This document shows, piece by piece, positions 40,562-51,360 of a stretch of 64,000 nt of DNA. This stretch comes from Platycnemis pennipes (Eukaryota > Arthropoda > Insecta > Odonata > Platycnemididae), in the NCBI GenBank assembly GCA_933228895.1, contig OW121856.1, positions 108,103,027 to 108,167,026 of the forward strand, given 5' to 3'. Each line of letters starts with the position of its first letter. The stretch's first letter is position 1. The translations under genes were made by a program, and so were the position numbers. Under the pieces are notes generated by a model that worked only from the letters and a program-made list of their open reading frames with translations, did not search any database and had not been told where the DNA came from.

Positions 40562-43500
40562 ATTCTTTTTTTATCGTATAAAGGTGTATTCTACCGATGT
40601 TTTTCAGCTGAATTTCATAATTTAATTACTGCGTTTCTTGATTCCAAGAAATTTTAGAAATAATTCATTACAAAATAAAAAAATCGTGTCTGAGGCTGGT
40701 TTAATATTCTTTTTTTTACGTATTAAGATGTATTCTACCGATGTTTTTCAGCTGAATTTCATAATTTAATTACTGCGTTTCATGACTCCAAAAAATTTTA
40801 GAAATAATTCGTTACAAAATAAAAAAATCGTGTCTGAGGCTGGTTTAATATTCTTTTTTTATCGTATTAAGATGTATTCTACCGATGTTTTTCAGCTGAA
40901 TTTCATAATTTAATTACAGCGTTTCTTGATTCCAAGAAATTTTTGAAATAATTCATTACAAAATAAAAAAATCGTGTCTGAGGCTGGTTTAATATTCTTT
41001 TTTTATCGTATTAAGATGTATTCTACCGATGTTTTTCAGCTGAATTTCATAATTTAATTACTGCATTTCTTGATTCCAAGAAATTTTAGAAATAATTCAT
41101 TACAAAATAAAAAAATCGTGTCTAAGGCTATTTTAATATTCTTTTTTTATCGTATTAAGATGTATTCTACCGATGTTTTTCAGCTGAATTTCATAATTTA
41201 ATCACTGCCTTTCTTGATTCCAAGAAATTTTAGAAATAATTCATTACAAAATAAAAAAATCGTGTCTGAGGCTGGTTTAATATTCTTTTTTTATCGTATT
41301 AAGATGTATTCTAGCGATGTTTTTCAGCTGTATTTCATAATTTAATTACTGCGTTTCTTGATTCCAAGAAATTTTAGAATTAATTCATTACAAAATAAAA
41401 AAATCGTGTCTGAGGCTGGTTTAATATTCTTTTTTTATTTTATAAGGATGTTTCCTACCGATGTTTTTCAGCTGAATTTCATAATTTAATTACTGCATTT
41501 CTTGATTCCAAGAAATTTTAGAAATAATTCATTACAAAATAAAAAAATCGTGTCTGAGGCTGGTTTAATATTCTTTTTTTTACGTATTAAGATGTATTCT
41601 ACCGATGTTTTTCAGCTGAATTTCATAATTTAATTACTGCGTTTCATTACTCCAAGAAATTTTAGAAATAATTCATTACAAAATAAAAAAATCGTGTCTG
41701 AGGCTGGTTTAATATTCTTTTTTTATCGTATTAAGATGTATTCTACCGATGTTTTTCAGCTGAATTTCATAATTTAATTACAGCGTTTCTTGATTCCAAG
41801 AAATTTTTGAAATAATTCATTACAAAATAAAAAAATCGTGTCTGAGGCTGGTTTAATATTCTTTTTTTATCGTATTAAGATGTATTCTACCGATGTTTTT
41901 CAGCTGAATTTCATAATTTAATTACTGCATTTCTTGATTCCAAGAAATTTTAGAAATAATTCATTACAAAATAAAAAAATCGTGTCTAAGGCCATTTTAA
42001 TATTCTTTTTTTATCGTATTAAGATGTATTCTACCGATGTTTTTCAGCTGAATTTCATAATTTAATCACTGCCTTTCTTGATTCCAAGAAATTTTAGAAA
42101 TAATTCATTACAAAATAAAAAAATCGTGTCTGAGGCTGGTTTAATATTCTTTTTTTATCGTATTAAGATGTATTCTAGCGATGTTTTTCAGCTGTATTTC
42201 ATAATTTAATTACTGCGTTTCTTGATTCCAAGAAATTTTAGAAATAATTCATTACAAAATAAAAAAATCGTGTCTGAGGCTGGTTTAATATTCTTTATTT
42301 ATCGTATAAGGATGTTTCCTACCCTTGTTTTTCAGCTGAATTTCATAATTTACTTACTGCATTTCTTGATTCCAAGAAATTTTAGAAATAATTCATTACA
42401 AAATAAAAAAATCGTGTCTGAGGCTGGTTTAATATTCTTTTTTTATCGTATTAAGATGTATTCTACCGATGTCTTTCAGCTGAATTTCATAATTTATTTA
42501 CTGCGTTTCTTGATTCCAAGAAATTTTAGAAATAATTTATTGCTAAATAAAAAAATCGTCTCAGAGGCTGGTTGAATATTCTTTTTTTATCGTATTAAGA
42601 TGTATTCTACCGATGGTTTTCAGCTGACTTTCATAATTTAATTACTGCGTTTCTTGATTCCAAGAAATTTTAGAAATAATTTATTGCTAAATAAAAAAAT
42701 CGTGTCTGATGCTGGTTTAATATTCTTTTTTTATCGTATTAAGATGTATTCACCCGATGTTTTTCAGCTGAATTTCATAATTTAATTACTGGGTTTCTTG
42801 ATTCCAAGAAATTTTAGAAATAATTTATTGCTAAATAAAAAAATCGTGTCTGATGCTGGTTTAATATTCTTTTTTTATCGTATTAAGATGTATTCACCCG
42901 ATGTTTTTCAGCTGAATTTCATAATTTATTTACTGCGTTTCTTGATTCCAAGAAATTTTAGAAATAATTCATTACAAAATAAAAAAATCGTGTCTGAGGC
43001 TGGTTTAATATTCTTTTTTTATCGTATTAAGATGTATTCTACCGATGTTTTTCAGCTGAATTTCATAATTTAATTACTGGGTTTCTTGATTCCAAGAAAT
43101 TTTAGAAATAATTCATTACAAAATTAAAAAATCGTGTCTGAGGCTGGTTTAATGTACTTTTTTTATCGTATTAAGATGGACTCTACCGATGGTTTTCAGC
43201 TGAATTTCATAATTTAATTACTGCGTTTCTTGATTCCATGAAATTTTAGAAATAATTCATTACAAAATAAAAAATCGTGTCTGAGGCTGGTTTAATATTC
43301 TTTTTTTATCGTATTAAGATGTATTCTACCGAGGTTTTTCAGCTGAATTTCATAATTTAATTACTGCGTTTCTCGATTCCAAGAAATTTTAGAAATAATT
43401 CATTACAAAATAAAAAAATCGTGTCTGAGGCTGGTTTAATATTCTTTTTTTATCGTATAAGGATGTATTCTACCGATGTTTTTCAGCCGAATTTTATAAA

Positions 43501-43727
43501 TTAGTCACTGCGTTTCTTGATTCCAAGAAATTTTAGAAATAAATCATTACAAAATAAAAAAATCGGGTCTGAGGCTGGTTTAATACTCTATTTTTATCGT
43601 ATTAAGATGTATTCTACCGATGTTTTTCAGCTGAATTTCATAATTTAATTACTGCATTTCTTGATTCCAAGAAATTTTAGAAATAATTTATAACAAAATA
43701 AAACAAATCGTCTCGGGCTGGTTTAAT
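40562..43727. repeat. 22-monomer tandem duplication gamma, copy 2 (3,166 bp)
   Basis: Repeats copy 1 with few visible differences (for example ATTCGTTACAAAAT near 40,809). Its first monomer differs from that of copy 1, having GTATAAAGGTG where copy 1 has GTATTAAGATG. The same GTATAAAGGTG recurs at 43,741 just after copy 2, which places the exchange point in that monomer. The nested six-monomer blocks are at about 40,706-41,569 and 41,570-42,433. Confidence 0.87.
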
Positions 43728-46700
43728 ATTCTTTTTTTATCGTATAAAGGTGTATTCTACCGATGTTTTTCAGCTGAATTTCATAATTTAATTACTGCGT
43801 TTCTTGATTCCAAGAAATTTTAGAAATAATTCATTACAAAATAAAAAAATCGTGTCTGAGGCTGGTTTAATATTCTTTTTTTATCCTAATAAGTTGTGTT
43901 CCACCGATATTTTTCAGCTGAATTTCATAATTTATTTACTGCCTTTCTTGATTCCAAGAAATTTTAGAAATAATTCATTACAAAATAAAAAAATCGTGTC
44001 TGAGGCTGGTTTAATATTCTTTTTTTATCTTATTAAGATGTATTCTACCGATGTTTTTCAGCTGAATTTCATAATTTAATTACTGCGTTTCTTGATTCCA
44101 AGAAATTTTAGAAATAATTCATTACAAAATAAAAAAATCGTGTCTGAGGCTGGTTTAATATTCTTTTTTTATCGTATTAAGATGTATTCTACCGATGTTT
44201 TTCAGCTGAATTTCATAATTTAATTACTGCGTTTCTTGATTCCAAGAAATTTTAGAAATAATTCATTACAAAATAAAAAAATCGTGTCTGAGGATGGTTT
44301 AATATTCTTTTTTTATCGTATTAAGATGTATTCTACCGATGTTTTTCAGCTGAATTTCATAATTTAATTACTGGGTTTCTTGATTCCAAGAAATTTTAGA
44401 AATAATTCATTACAAAATTAAAAAATCGTGTCTGAGGCTGATATAATATTCTTTTTTTATCGTATTAAGATGGACTCTACCGATGGTTTTCAGCTGAATT
44501 TCATAATTTAATTACTGCGTTTCTTGATTCCAAGAAATTTTAGAAATAATTCATTACAAAATAAAAAAATCGTGGCTGAGGCTGGTTTAATATTCTTTTG
44601 TTATCGTATTAGGGTGTATTCTACCGATGTTTTTCAGCTGAATTTCATAAGTTAATTACTGCGTTTCTTGATTCCAAGAAATTTTAGAAATAATTCATTA
44701 CAAAATAAAAAAATCGTGTCTGAGGCTGGTTTAATATTCTTTTTTTATCGTATTAAGAGGTATACTACCGATGTTTTTCAGCTGAATTTCATAATTTAAT
44801 TACAGCGTTTCTTGATTCCAAGAAATTTTAGAAATAATTCATTACAAAATAAAAAAATCGTGTCTGAAGCTGGTTTAATATTCTTTTTTTATCGTATTAA
44901 GATGTATTCTACCGATGTTTTTCAGCTAAATTTCATAATTTAATTACTGCATTTCTTGATTCCAAGAAATTTTAGAAATAATTCATTACAAAATAAAAAA
45001 ATCGTGTCTGAGACTGGTTTAATATTCTTTTTTTATCGTATTAAGATGTATTCTACCGATGTTTTTCAGCTGAATTTCATAATTTAATCACTGCCTTTCT
45101 TGATTCCAAGAAATTTTTGAAATAATTCATTACAAAATAAAAAAATCGTGTCTGAGGCTGGTTTAATATTCTTTTTTTATCGTATTAAGATGTATTCAAC
45201 CGAAGTTTTTCAGCTGAATTTCATAATTTAATTACTGCGTTCCGTGATTCCAAGAAATTTTAGAAATAATTCATTACAAAAAAAAAAATCGTGTCTGAGG
45301 CTGTTTTAATATTCTTTTTTTTATCGTATTAAAAGATGTATTCTACCGATGTTTTTCAGCTGAATTTCATAATTTAATTACAGCGTTTCTTGATTCCAAG
45401 AAATTTTAGAAATAATTCATTAGAAAATAAAAAAATCGTGTCTGAGGCTGGTTTAATATTCTTTTTTTATCGTATTAAGATGTATTCTACCGATGGTTTT
45501 CAGCTAAATTTCATAATTTAATTGCTGCGTTTCTTGATTCCAAGAAATTTTAGAAATAATTCATTACAAAATAAAAAAATCGTCTGAGGCTGGTTTAATA
45601 TTCTTTTTTTATCGTATTAAGATGTATTCTACTGATGGTTTTCAGCTGAATTTCATAATTCAATTGCTGCGTTTCTTGATTCCAAGAAATTTTAGAAATA
45701 ATTCATTACAAAATAAAAAAATCGTGTCTGAGGCTGGTTTAATATTCTTTTTTATCGTATTAAGATGTATTCTACCGATGTTTTTCAGCTGAATTTCATA
45801 ATTTAATTACTGCCTTTCTTGATTCCAAGAAATTTTAGAAATAATTCATTACAAAATAAAAAAATCGTGTCTGAGGCTGGTTTAATATTCTTTTTTTATC
45901 GTATTAAGATGTATTCTAGCGATGTTTTTCAGCTGAATTTCATAATTTAATTACTGCGTTTCTTGATTCCAAGAAATTTTAGAAATAATTCATTACAAAA
46001 TAAAAAAATCGTGTCTGAGGCTGGTTTAATATTCTTTTTTTATCGTATAAGGATGTTTCCTACCGATGTTTTTCAGCTGAATTTCATAATTTAATTACTG
46101 CATTTCTTGATTCCAAGAAATTTTAGAAATAATTCATTACAAAATAAAAAAATCGTGTCTGAGGCTGGTTTAATATTCTTTTTTTTATTGTATTAAGATG
46201 TATTCTACCGATGTTTTTCAGCCGAATTTCATAAATTAGTCACTGCGTTTCTTGATTCCAAGAAATTTTAAAATTAATTCATTACAAAATAAAAAAATCG
46301 TGTCTGAGGCTGGTTTAATATTCTTTTTTTATCGTATTAAGATGTATTCTAGCGATGTTTTTCAGCTGAATTTCATAATTTATTTACTGCGTTTCTTGAT
46401 TCCAAGAAATTTTAGAAATAATTCATTACAAAATAAAAAAATCGTGTCTGAGGCTGGTTTAATATTCTTTTTTTATCGTATTAAGATGTATTCTACCGAT
46501 GTCTTTCAGCTGAATTTCATAATTTATTTACTGCGTTTCTTGATTCCAAGAAATTTTAGAAATAATTTATTGCTAAATAAAAAAATCGTCTCAGAGGCTG
46601 GTTGAATATTCTTTTTTTATCGTATTAAGATGTATTCTACCGATGGTTTTCAGCTGACTTTCATAATTTAATTACTGCGTTTCTTGATTCCAAGAAATTT

Positions 46701-47039
46701 TAGAAATAATTTATTGCTAAATAAAAAAATCGTGTCTGATGCTGGTTTAATATTCTTTTTTTATCGTATTAAGATGTATTCACCCGATGTTTTTCAGCTG
46801 AATTTCATAATTTAATTACTGGGTTTCTTGATTCCAAGAAATTTTAGAAATAATTTATTGCTAAATAAAAAAATCGTGTCTGAGGCTGGTTTAATATTCT
46901 TTTTTTATTTTATTAAGATGTATTCTACCGATGTTTTTCAGCTGAATTTCATAATTTATTTACTGGGTTTCTTGATTCCAAGAAATTTTAGAAATAATTC
47001 ATTATAAAATTAAAAAATCGTGTCTGAGGCTGATATAAT
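43728..47039. repeat. Junction of gamma and delta; first delta-type unit
   Basis: Begins with the residual gamma monomer (GTATAAAGGTG at 43,741), then a monomer with strong private changes, TTATCCTAATAAGTTGTG, at about 43,880-43,910. Further private variants follow: GTGGCTGAGG (about 44,571), TTGTTATCGTATTAGGGTG (about 44,600), TTAAGAGGTATAC (about 44,754), CAACCGAAG with GTTCCGTGATT (45,239), TATTAAAAGATG (about 45,330), TCATTAGAAAAT and TACTGATGG with TTCAATTGCTG. All recur in the next unit 4,321 bp downstream. GGACTC is at 44,469. Confidence 0.83.
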
Positions 47040-47224
47040 ATTCTTTTTTTATCGTATTAAGATGGACTCTACCGATGGTTTTCAGCTGAATTTCATAATT
47101 TAATTACTGCGTTTCTTGATTCCAAGAAATTTTAGAAATAATTCATTACAAAATAAAAAAATCGTGTCTGAGGCTGGTTTAATATTCTTTTTTTATCGTA
47201 TTAAGATGTATTCTACCGATGTTT

Positions 47225-47234
47225 TTCAGCTGAA
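47225..47234. other. 10-bp palindrome TTCAGCTGAA (PvuII site/E-box), example copy
   Basis: A perfect palindrome at monomer 42-51. Its core CAGCTG is both the PvuII recognition site and an E-box (CANNTG). It recurs in most monomers. Common losses are CAGCCG (for example 2,210, 9,393), CAGCTAAC or CAGCTAAA (for example 23,924, 44,925) and TAGCTG (for example 10,547). The sequence match is certain. Binding by a bHLH factor is unproven, and an E-box core is expected often by chance. Confidence 0.8.
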
Positions 47235-47255
47235 TTTCATAATTTAATTACTGCG

Positions 47256-47273
47256 TTTCTTGATTCCAAGAAA
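47256..47273. other. 18-bp hairpin dyad, 7-bp arms, example copy
   Basis: TTTCTTG-ATTC-CAAGAAA is a perfect inverted repeat with a 4-nt loop at monomer 73-90. In monomers with GCA instead of GCG before it, the stem gains an eighth A-T pair. It is intact in nearly all monomers. It is broken in the 139-bp class, where the right arm is cut by the 5-bp deletion (for example 7,421), and in isolated copies such as 32,880, 37,618, 40,068, 43,237 and 57,201. The right half contains TTCCAAGAA, which fits the TTCNNNGAA consensus of STAT-family sites. That match is short, and function is not implied. Confidence 0.8.
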
Positions 47274-47296
47274 TTTTAGAAATAATTCATTACAAA

Positions 47297-47340
47297 ATAA
47301 AAAAATCGTGTCTGAGGCTGGTTTAATATTCTTTTTTTAT
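47297..47340. other. A-tract/T-tract inverted repeat spanning a monomer junction, example copy
   Basis: ATAAAAAAA at the end of one monomer and TTTTTTTAT at the start of the next form a 9-bp inverted repeat around a 26-nt spacer. The spacer holds GTGTCTGAGGCTGG, the most GC-rich part of the monomer. The motif therefore recurs every 144 bp across junctions. A-tracts of this length are known to bend or stiffen DNA and to disfavour nucleosomes. Run lengths vary between copies (T6 to about T12, A6 to A10), as is usual for homopolymers in both evolution and sequencing. Confidence 0.75.
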
Positions 47341-50300
47341 CGTATTAAGATGTATTCTACCGATGTTTTTCAGCTGAATTTCATAATTTAATTACAGCGT
47401 TTCTTGATTCCAAGAAATTTTTGAAATAATTCATTACAAAATAAAAAAATCGTGTCTGAGGCTGGTTTAATATTCTTTTTTTATCGTATTAAGATGTATT
47501 CTACCGATGTTTTTCAGCTGAATTTCATAATTTAATTACTGCATTTCTTGATTCCAAGAAATTTTAGAAATAATTCATTACAAAATAAAAAAATCGTGTC
47601 TAAGGCTATTTTAATATTCTTTTTTTATCGTATTAAGATGTATTCTACCGATGTTTTTCAGCTGAATTTCATAATTTAATCACTGCCTTTCTTGATTCCA
47701 AGAAATTTTAGAAATAATTCATTACAAAATAAAAAAATCGTGTCTGAGGCTGGTTTAATATTCTTTTTTTATCGTATTAAGATGTATTCTAGCGATGTTT
47801 TTCAGCTGAATTTCATAATTTAATCACTGCCTTTCTTGATTCCAAGAAATTTTTGAAATAATTCATTACAAAATAAAAAAATCGTGTCTGAGGCTGGTTT
47901 AATATTCTTTTTTTATCGTATTAAGATGTATTCAACCGAAGTTTTTCAGCTGAATTTCATAATTTAATTACTGCGTTCCGTGATTCCAAGAAATTTTAGA
48001 AATAATTCATTACAAAAAAAAAATCGTGTCTGAGGCTGTTTTAATATTCTTTTTTTTATCGTATTAAAAGATGTATTCTACCGATGTTTTTCAGCTGAAT
48101 TTCATAATTTAATTACAGCGTTTCTTGATTCCAAGAAATTTTAGAAATAATTCATTACAAAATAAAAAAATCGTGTCTGAGGCTGGTTTAATATTCTTTT
48201 TTTATCCTAATAAGTTGTGTTCCACCGATATTTTTCAGCTGAATTTCATAATTTATTTACTGCCTTTCTTGATTCCAAGAAATTTTAGAAATAATTCATT
48301 ACAAAATAAAAAAATCGTGTCTGAGGCTGGTTTAATATTCTTTTTTTATCTTATTAAGATGTATTCTACCGATGTTTTTCAGCTGAATTTCATAATTTAA
48401 TTACTGCGTTTCTTGATTCCAAGAAATTTTAGAAATAATTCATTACAAAATAAAAAAATCGTGTCTGAGGCTGGTTTAATATTCTTTTTTTATCGTATTA
48501 AGATGTATTCTACCGATGTTTTTCAGCTGAATTTCATAATTTAATTACTGCGTTTCTTGATTCCAAGAAATTTTAGAAATAATTCATTACAAAATAAAAA
48601 AATCGTGTCTGAGGCTGGTTTAATATTCTTTTTTTATCGTATTAAGATGTATTCTACCGATGTTTTTCAGCTGAATTTCATAATTTAATTACTGGGTTTC
48701 TTGATTCCAAGAAATTTTAGAAATAATTCATTACAAAATTAAAAAATCGTGTCTGAGGCTGATATAATATTCTTTTTTTATCGTATTAAGATGGACTCTA
48801 CCGATGGTTTTCAGCTGAATTTCATAATTTAATTACTGCGTTTCTTGATTCCAAGAAATTTTAGAAATAATTCATTACAAAATAAAAAAATCGTGGCTGA
48901 GGCTGGTTTAATATTCTTTTGTTATCGTATTAGGGTGTATTCTACCGATGTTTTTCAGCTGAATTTCATAAGTTAATTACTGCGTTTCTTGATTCCAAGA
49001 AATTTTAGAAATAATTCATTACAAAATAAAAAAATCGTGTCTGAGGCTGGTTTAATATTCTTTTTTTATCGTATTAAGAGGTATACTACCGATGTTTTTC
49101 AGCTGAATTTCATAATTTAATTACAGCGTTTCTTGATTCCAAGAAATTTTAGAAATAATTCATTACAAAATAAAAAAATCGTGTCTGAAGCTGGTTTAAT
49201 ATTCTTTTTTTATCGTATTAAGATGTATTCTACCGATGTTTTTCAGCTAAATTTCATAATTTAATTACTGCATTTCTTGATTCCAAGAAATTTTAGAAAT
49301 AATTCATTACAAAATAAAAAAATCGTGTCTGAGACTGGTTTAATATTCTTTTTTTATCGTATTAAGATGTATTCTACCGATGTTTTTCAGCTGAATTTCA
49401 TAATTTAATCACTGCCTTTCTTGATTCCAAGAAATTTTTGAAATAATTCATTACAAAATAAAAAAATCGTGTCTGAGGCTGGTTTAATATTCTTTTTTTA
49501 TCGTATTAAGATGTATTCAACCGAAGTTTTTCAGCTGAATTTCATAATTTAATTACTGCGTTCCGTGATTCCAAGAAATTTTAGAAATAATTCATTACAA
49601 AAAAAAAAATCGTGTCTGAGGCTGTTTTAATATTCTTTTTTTTATCGTATTAAAAGATGTATTCTACCGATGTTTTTCAGCTGAATTTCATAATTTAATT
49701 ACAGCGTTTCTTGATTCCAAGAAATTTTAGAAATAATTCATTAGAAAATAAAAAAATCGTGTCTGAGGCTGGTTTAATATTCTTTTTTTATCGTATTAAG
49801 ATGTATTCTACCGATGGTTTTCAGCTAAATTTCATAATTTAATTGCTGCGTTTCTTGATTCCAAGAAATTTTAGAAATAATTCATTACAAAATAAAAAAA
49901 TCGTCTGAGGCTGGTTTAATATTCTTTTTTTATCGTATTAAGATGTATTCTACTGATGGTTTTCAGCTGAATTTCATAATTCAATTGCTGCGTTTCTTGA
50001 TTCCAAGAAATTTTAGAAATAATTCATTACAAAATAAAAAAATCGTGTCTGAGGCTGATTTAATATTCTTTTTTATCGTATTAAGATGTATTCTACCGAT
50101 GTTTTTCAGCTGAATTTCATAATTTAATTACTGCCTTTCTTGATTCCAAGAAATTTTAGAAATAATTCATTACAAAATAAAAAAATCGTGTCTGAGGCTG
50201 GTTTAATATTCTTTTTTTATCGTATTAAGATGTATTCTAGCGATGTTTTTCAGCTGAATTTCATAATTTAATTACTGCGTTTCTTGATTCCAAGAAATTT

Positions 50301-51360
50301 TAGAAATAATTCATTACAAAATAAAAAAATCGTGTCTGAGGCTGGTTTAATATTCTTTTTTTATCGTATAAGGATGTTTCCTACCGATGTTTTTCAGCTG
50401 AATTTCATAATTTAATTACTGCATTTCTTGATTCCAAGAAATTTTAGAAATAATTCATTACAAAATAAAAAAATCGTGTCTGAGGCTGGTTTAATATTCT
50501 TTTTTTTATTGTATTAAGATGTATTCTACCGATGTTTTTCAGCCGAATTTCATAAATTAGTCACTGCGTTTCTTGATTCCAAGAAATTTTAAAATTAATT
50601 CATTACAAAATAAAAAAATCGTGTCTGAGGCTGGTTTAATATTCTTTTTTTATCGTATTAAGATGTATTCTAGCGATGTTTTTCAGCTGAATTTCATAAT
50701 TTATTTACTGCGTTTCTTGATTCCAAGAAATTTTAGAAATAATTCATTACAAAATAAAAAAATCGTGTCTGAGGCTGGTTTAATATTCTTTTTTTATCGT
50801 ATTAAGATGTATTCTACCGATGTCTTTCAGCTGAATTTCATAATTTATTTACTGCGTTTCTTGATTCCAAGAAATTTTAGAAATAATTTATTGCTAAATA
50901 AAAAAATCGTCTCAGAGGCTGGTTGAATATTCTTTTTTTATCGTATTAAGATGTATTCTACCGATGGTTTTCAGCTGACTTTCATAATTTAATTACTGCG
51001 TTTCTTGATTCCAAGAAATTTTAGAAATAATTTATTGCTAAATAAAAAAATCGTGTCTGATGCTGGTTTAATATTCTTTTTTTATCGTATTAAGATGTAT
51101 TCACCCGATGTTTTTCAGCTGAATTTCATAATTTAATTACTGGGTTTCTTGATTCCAAGAAATTTTAGAAATAATTTATTGCTAAATAAAAAAATCGTGT
51201 CTGAGGCTGGTTTAATATTCTTTTTTTATTTTATTAAGATGTATTCTACCGATGTTTTTCAGCTGAATTTCATAATTTATTTACTGGGTTTCTTGATTCC
51301 AAGAAATTTTAGAAATAATTCATTATAAAATTAAAAAATCGTGTCTGAGGCTGATATAAT

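Larger units (their letters stand above)
47184..47327. repeat. Representative consensus monomer, exactly 144 bp
   Basis: This copy carries the majority base at each position as judged by eye and serves as the reference for monomer numbering. In order it has: T7 at monomer 5-11; ATCG at 12-15; GATG at 22-25; ACCGATG at 32-38; the palindrome TTCAGCTGAA at 42-51; TAATTA at 62-67; GCG at 70-72; the hairpin at 73-90; AATAAA at 113-118; A7 at 116-122; and the GC-richest part at 124-138. The common variants are T26G with T28C (GGACTC class), C33G, T31A with A32C, T39G, A64T, GCG to GCA, TAATTTAATTA to TAAATTAGTCA, and a right-hand end with TTGCTAAA plus CTCAGAGG. Confidence 0.9.
47040..51360. repeat. 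Higher-order repeat delta, unit A (4,321 bp, 30 monomers)
   Basis: Phased on the GGACTC monomers at 47,061 and 51,382. The sequence from 43,872 to 48,192 is repeated from 48,193 onward at an offset of 4,321 bp: TTGTGTTCC at about 43,894 and 48,215, GTTCCGTG at 45,239 and 49,560, and GGACTC at 44,469 and 48,790. Few differences are seen (for example GAGGATGG near 44,292 against GAGGCTGG). An internal GTTCCGTG also occurs at 47,975. Confidence 0.84.

Noticed and set aside
47264..47290. Heat-shock element
   Set aside because: GAA and TTC units are present but spaced by 3 or 4 bases rather than the required 2.
47296..47301. AATAAA as a functional polyadenylation signal
   Set aside because: It is present in most monomers simply as part of the A-tract. 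No transcript or downstream element can be inferred.
47184..47327. Monomer as an ancient 72-bp dimer
   Set aside because: The halves share only AT-rich fragments (GAATTTCATAATTTAATTAC and GAAATTTTAGAAATAATTC). The similarity is too weak and low-complexity to claim.
47305..47330. CENP-B-box-like sequence in the GTGTCTGAGGCTGG region
   Set aside because: The essential TTCG, A and CGGG positions do not line up on either strand. ATCGTCTCGGGCTGG at about 40,541 and 43,707 has CGGG but wrong spacing.
47297..47340. Intrinsic transcription terminators at the T-tracts
   Set aside because: The arms are pure A/T with a 26-nt loop and no GC-rich stem. The context is eukaryotic satellite, not bacterial operons.
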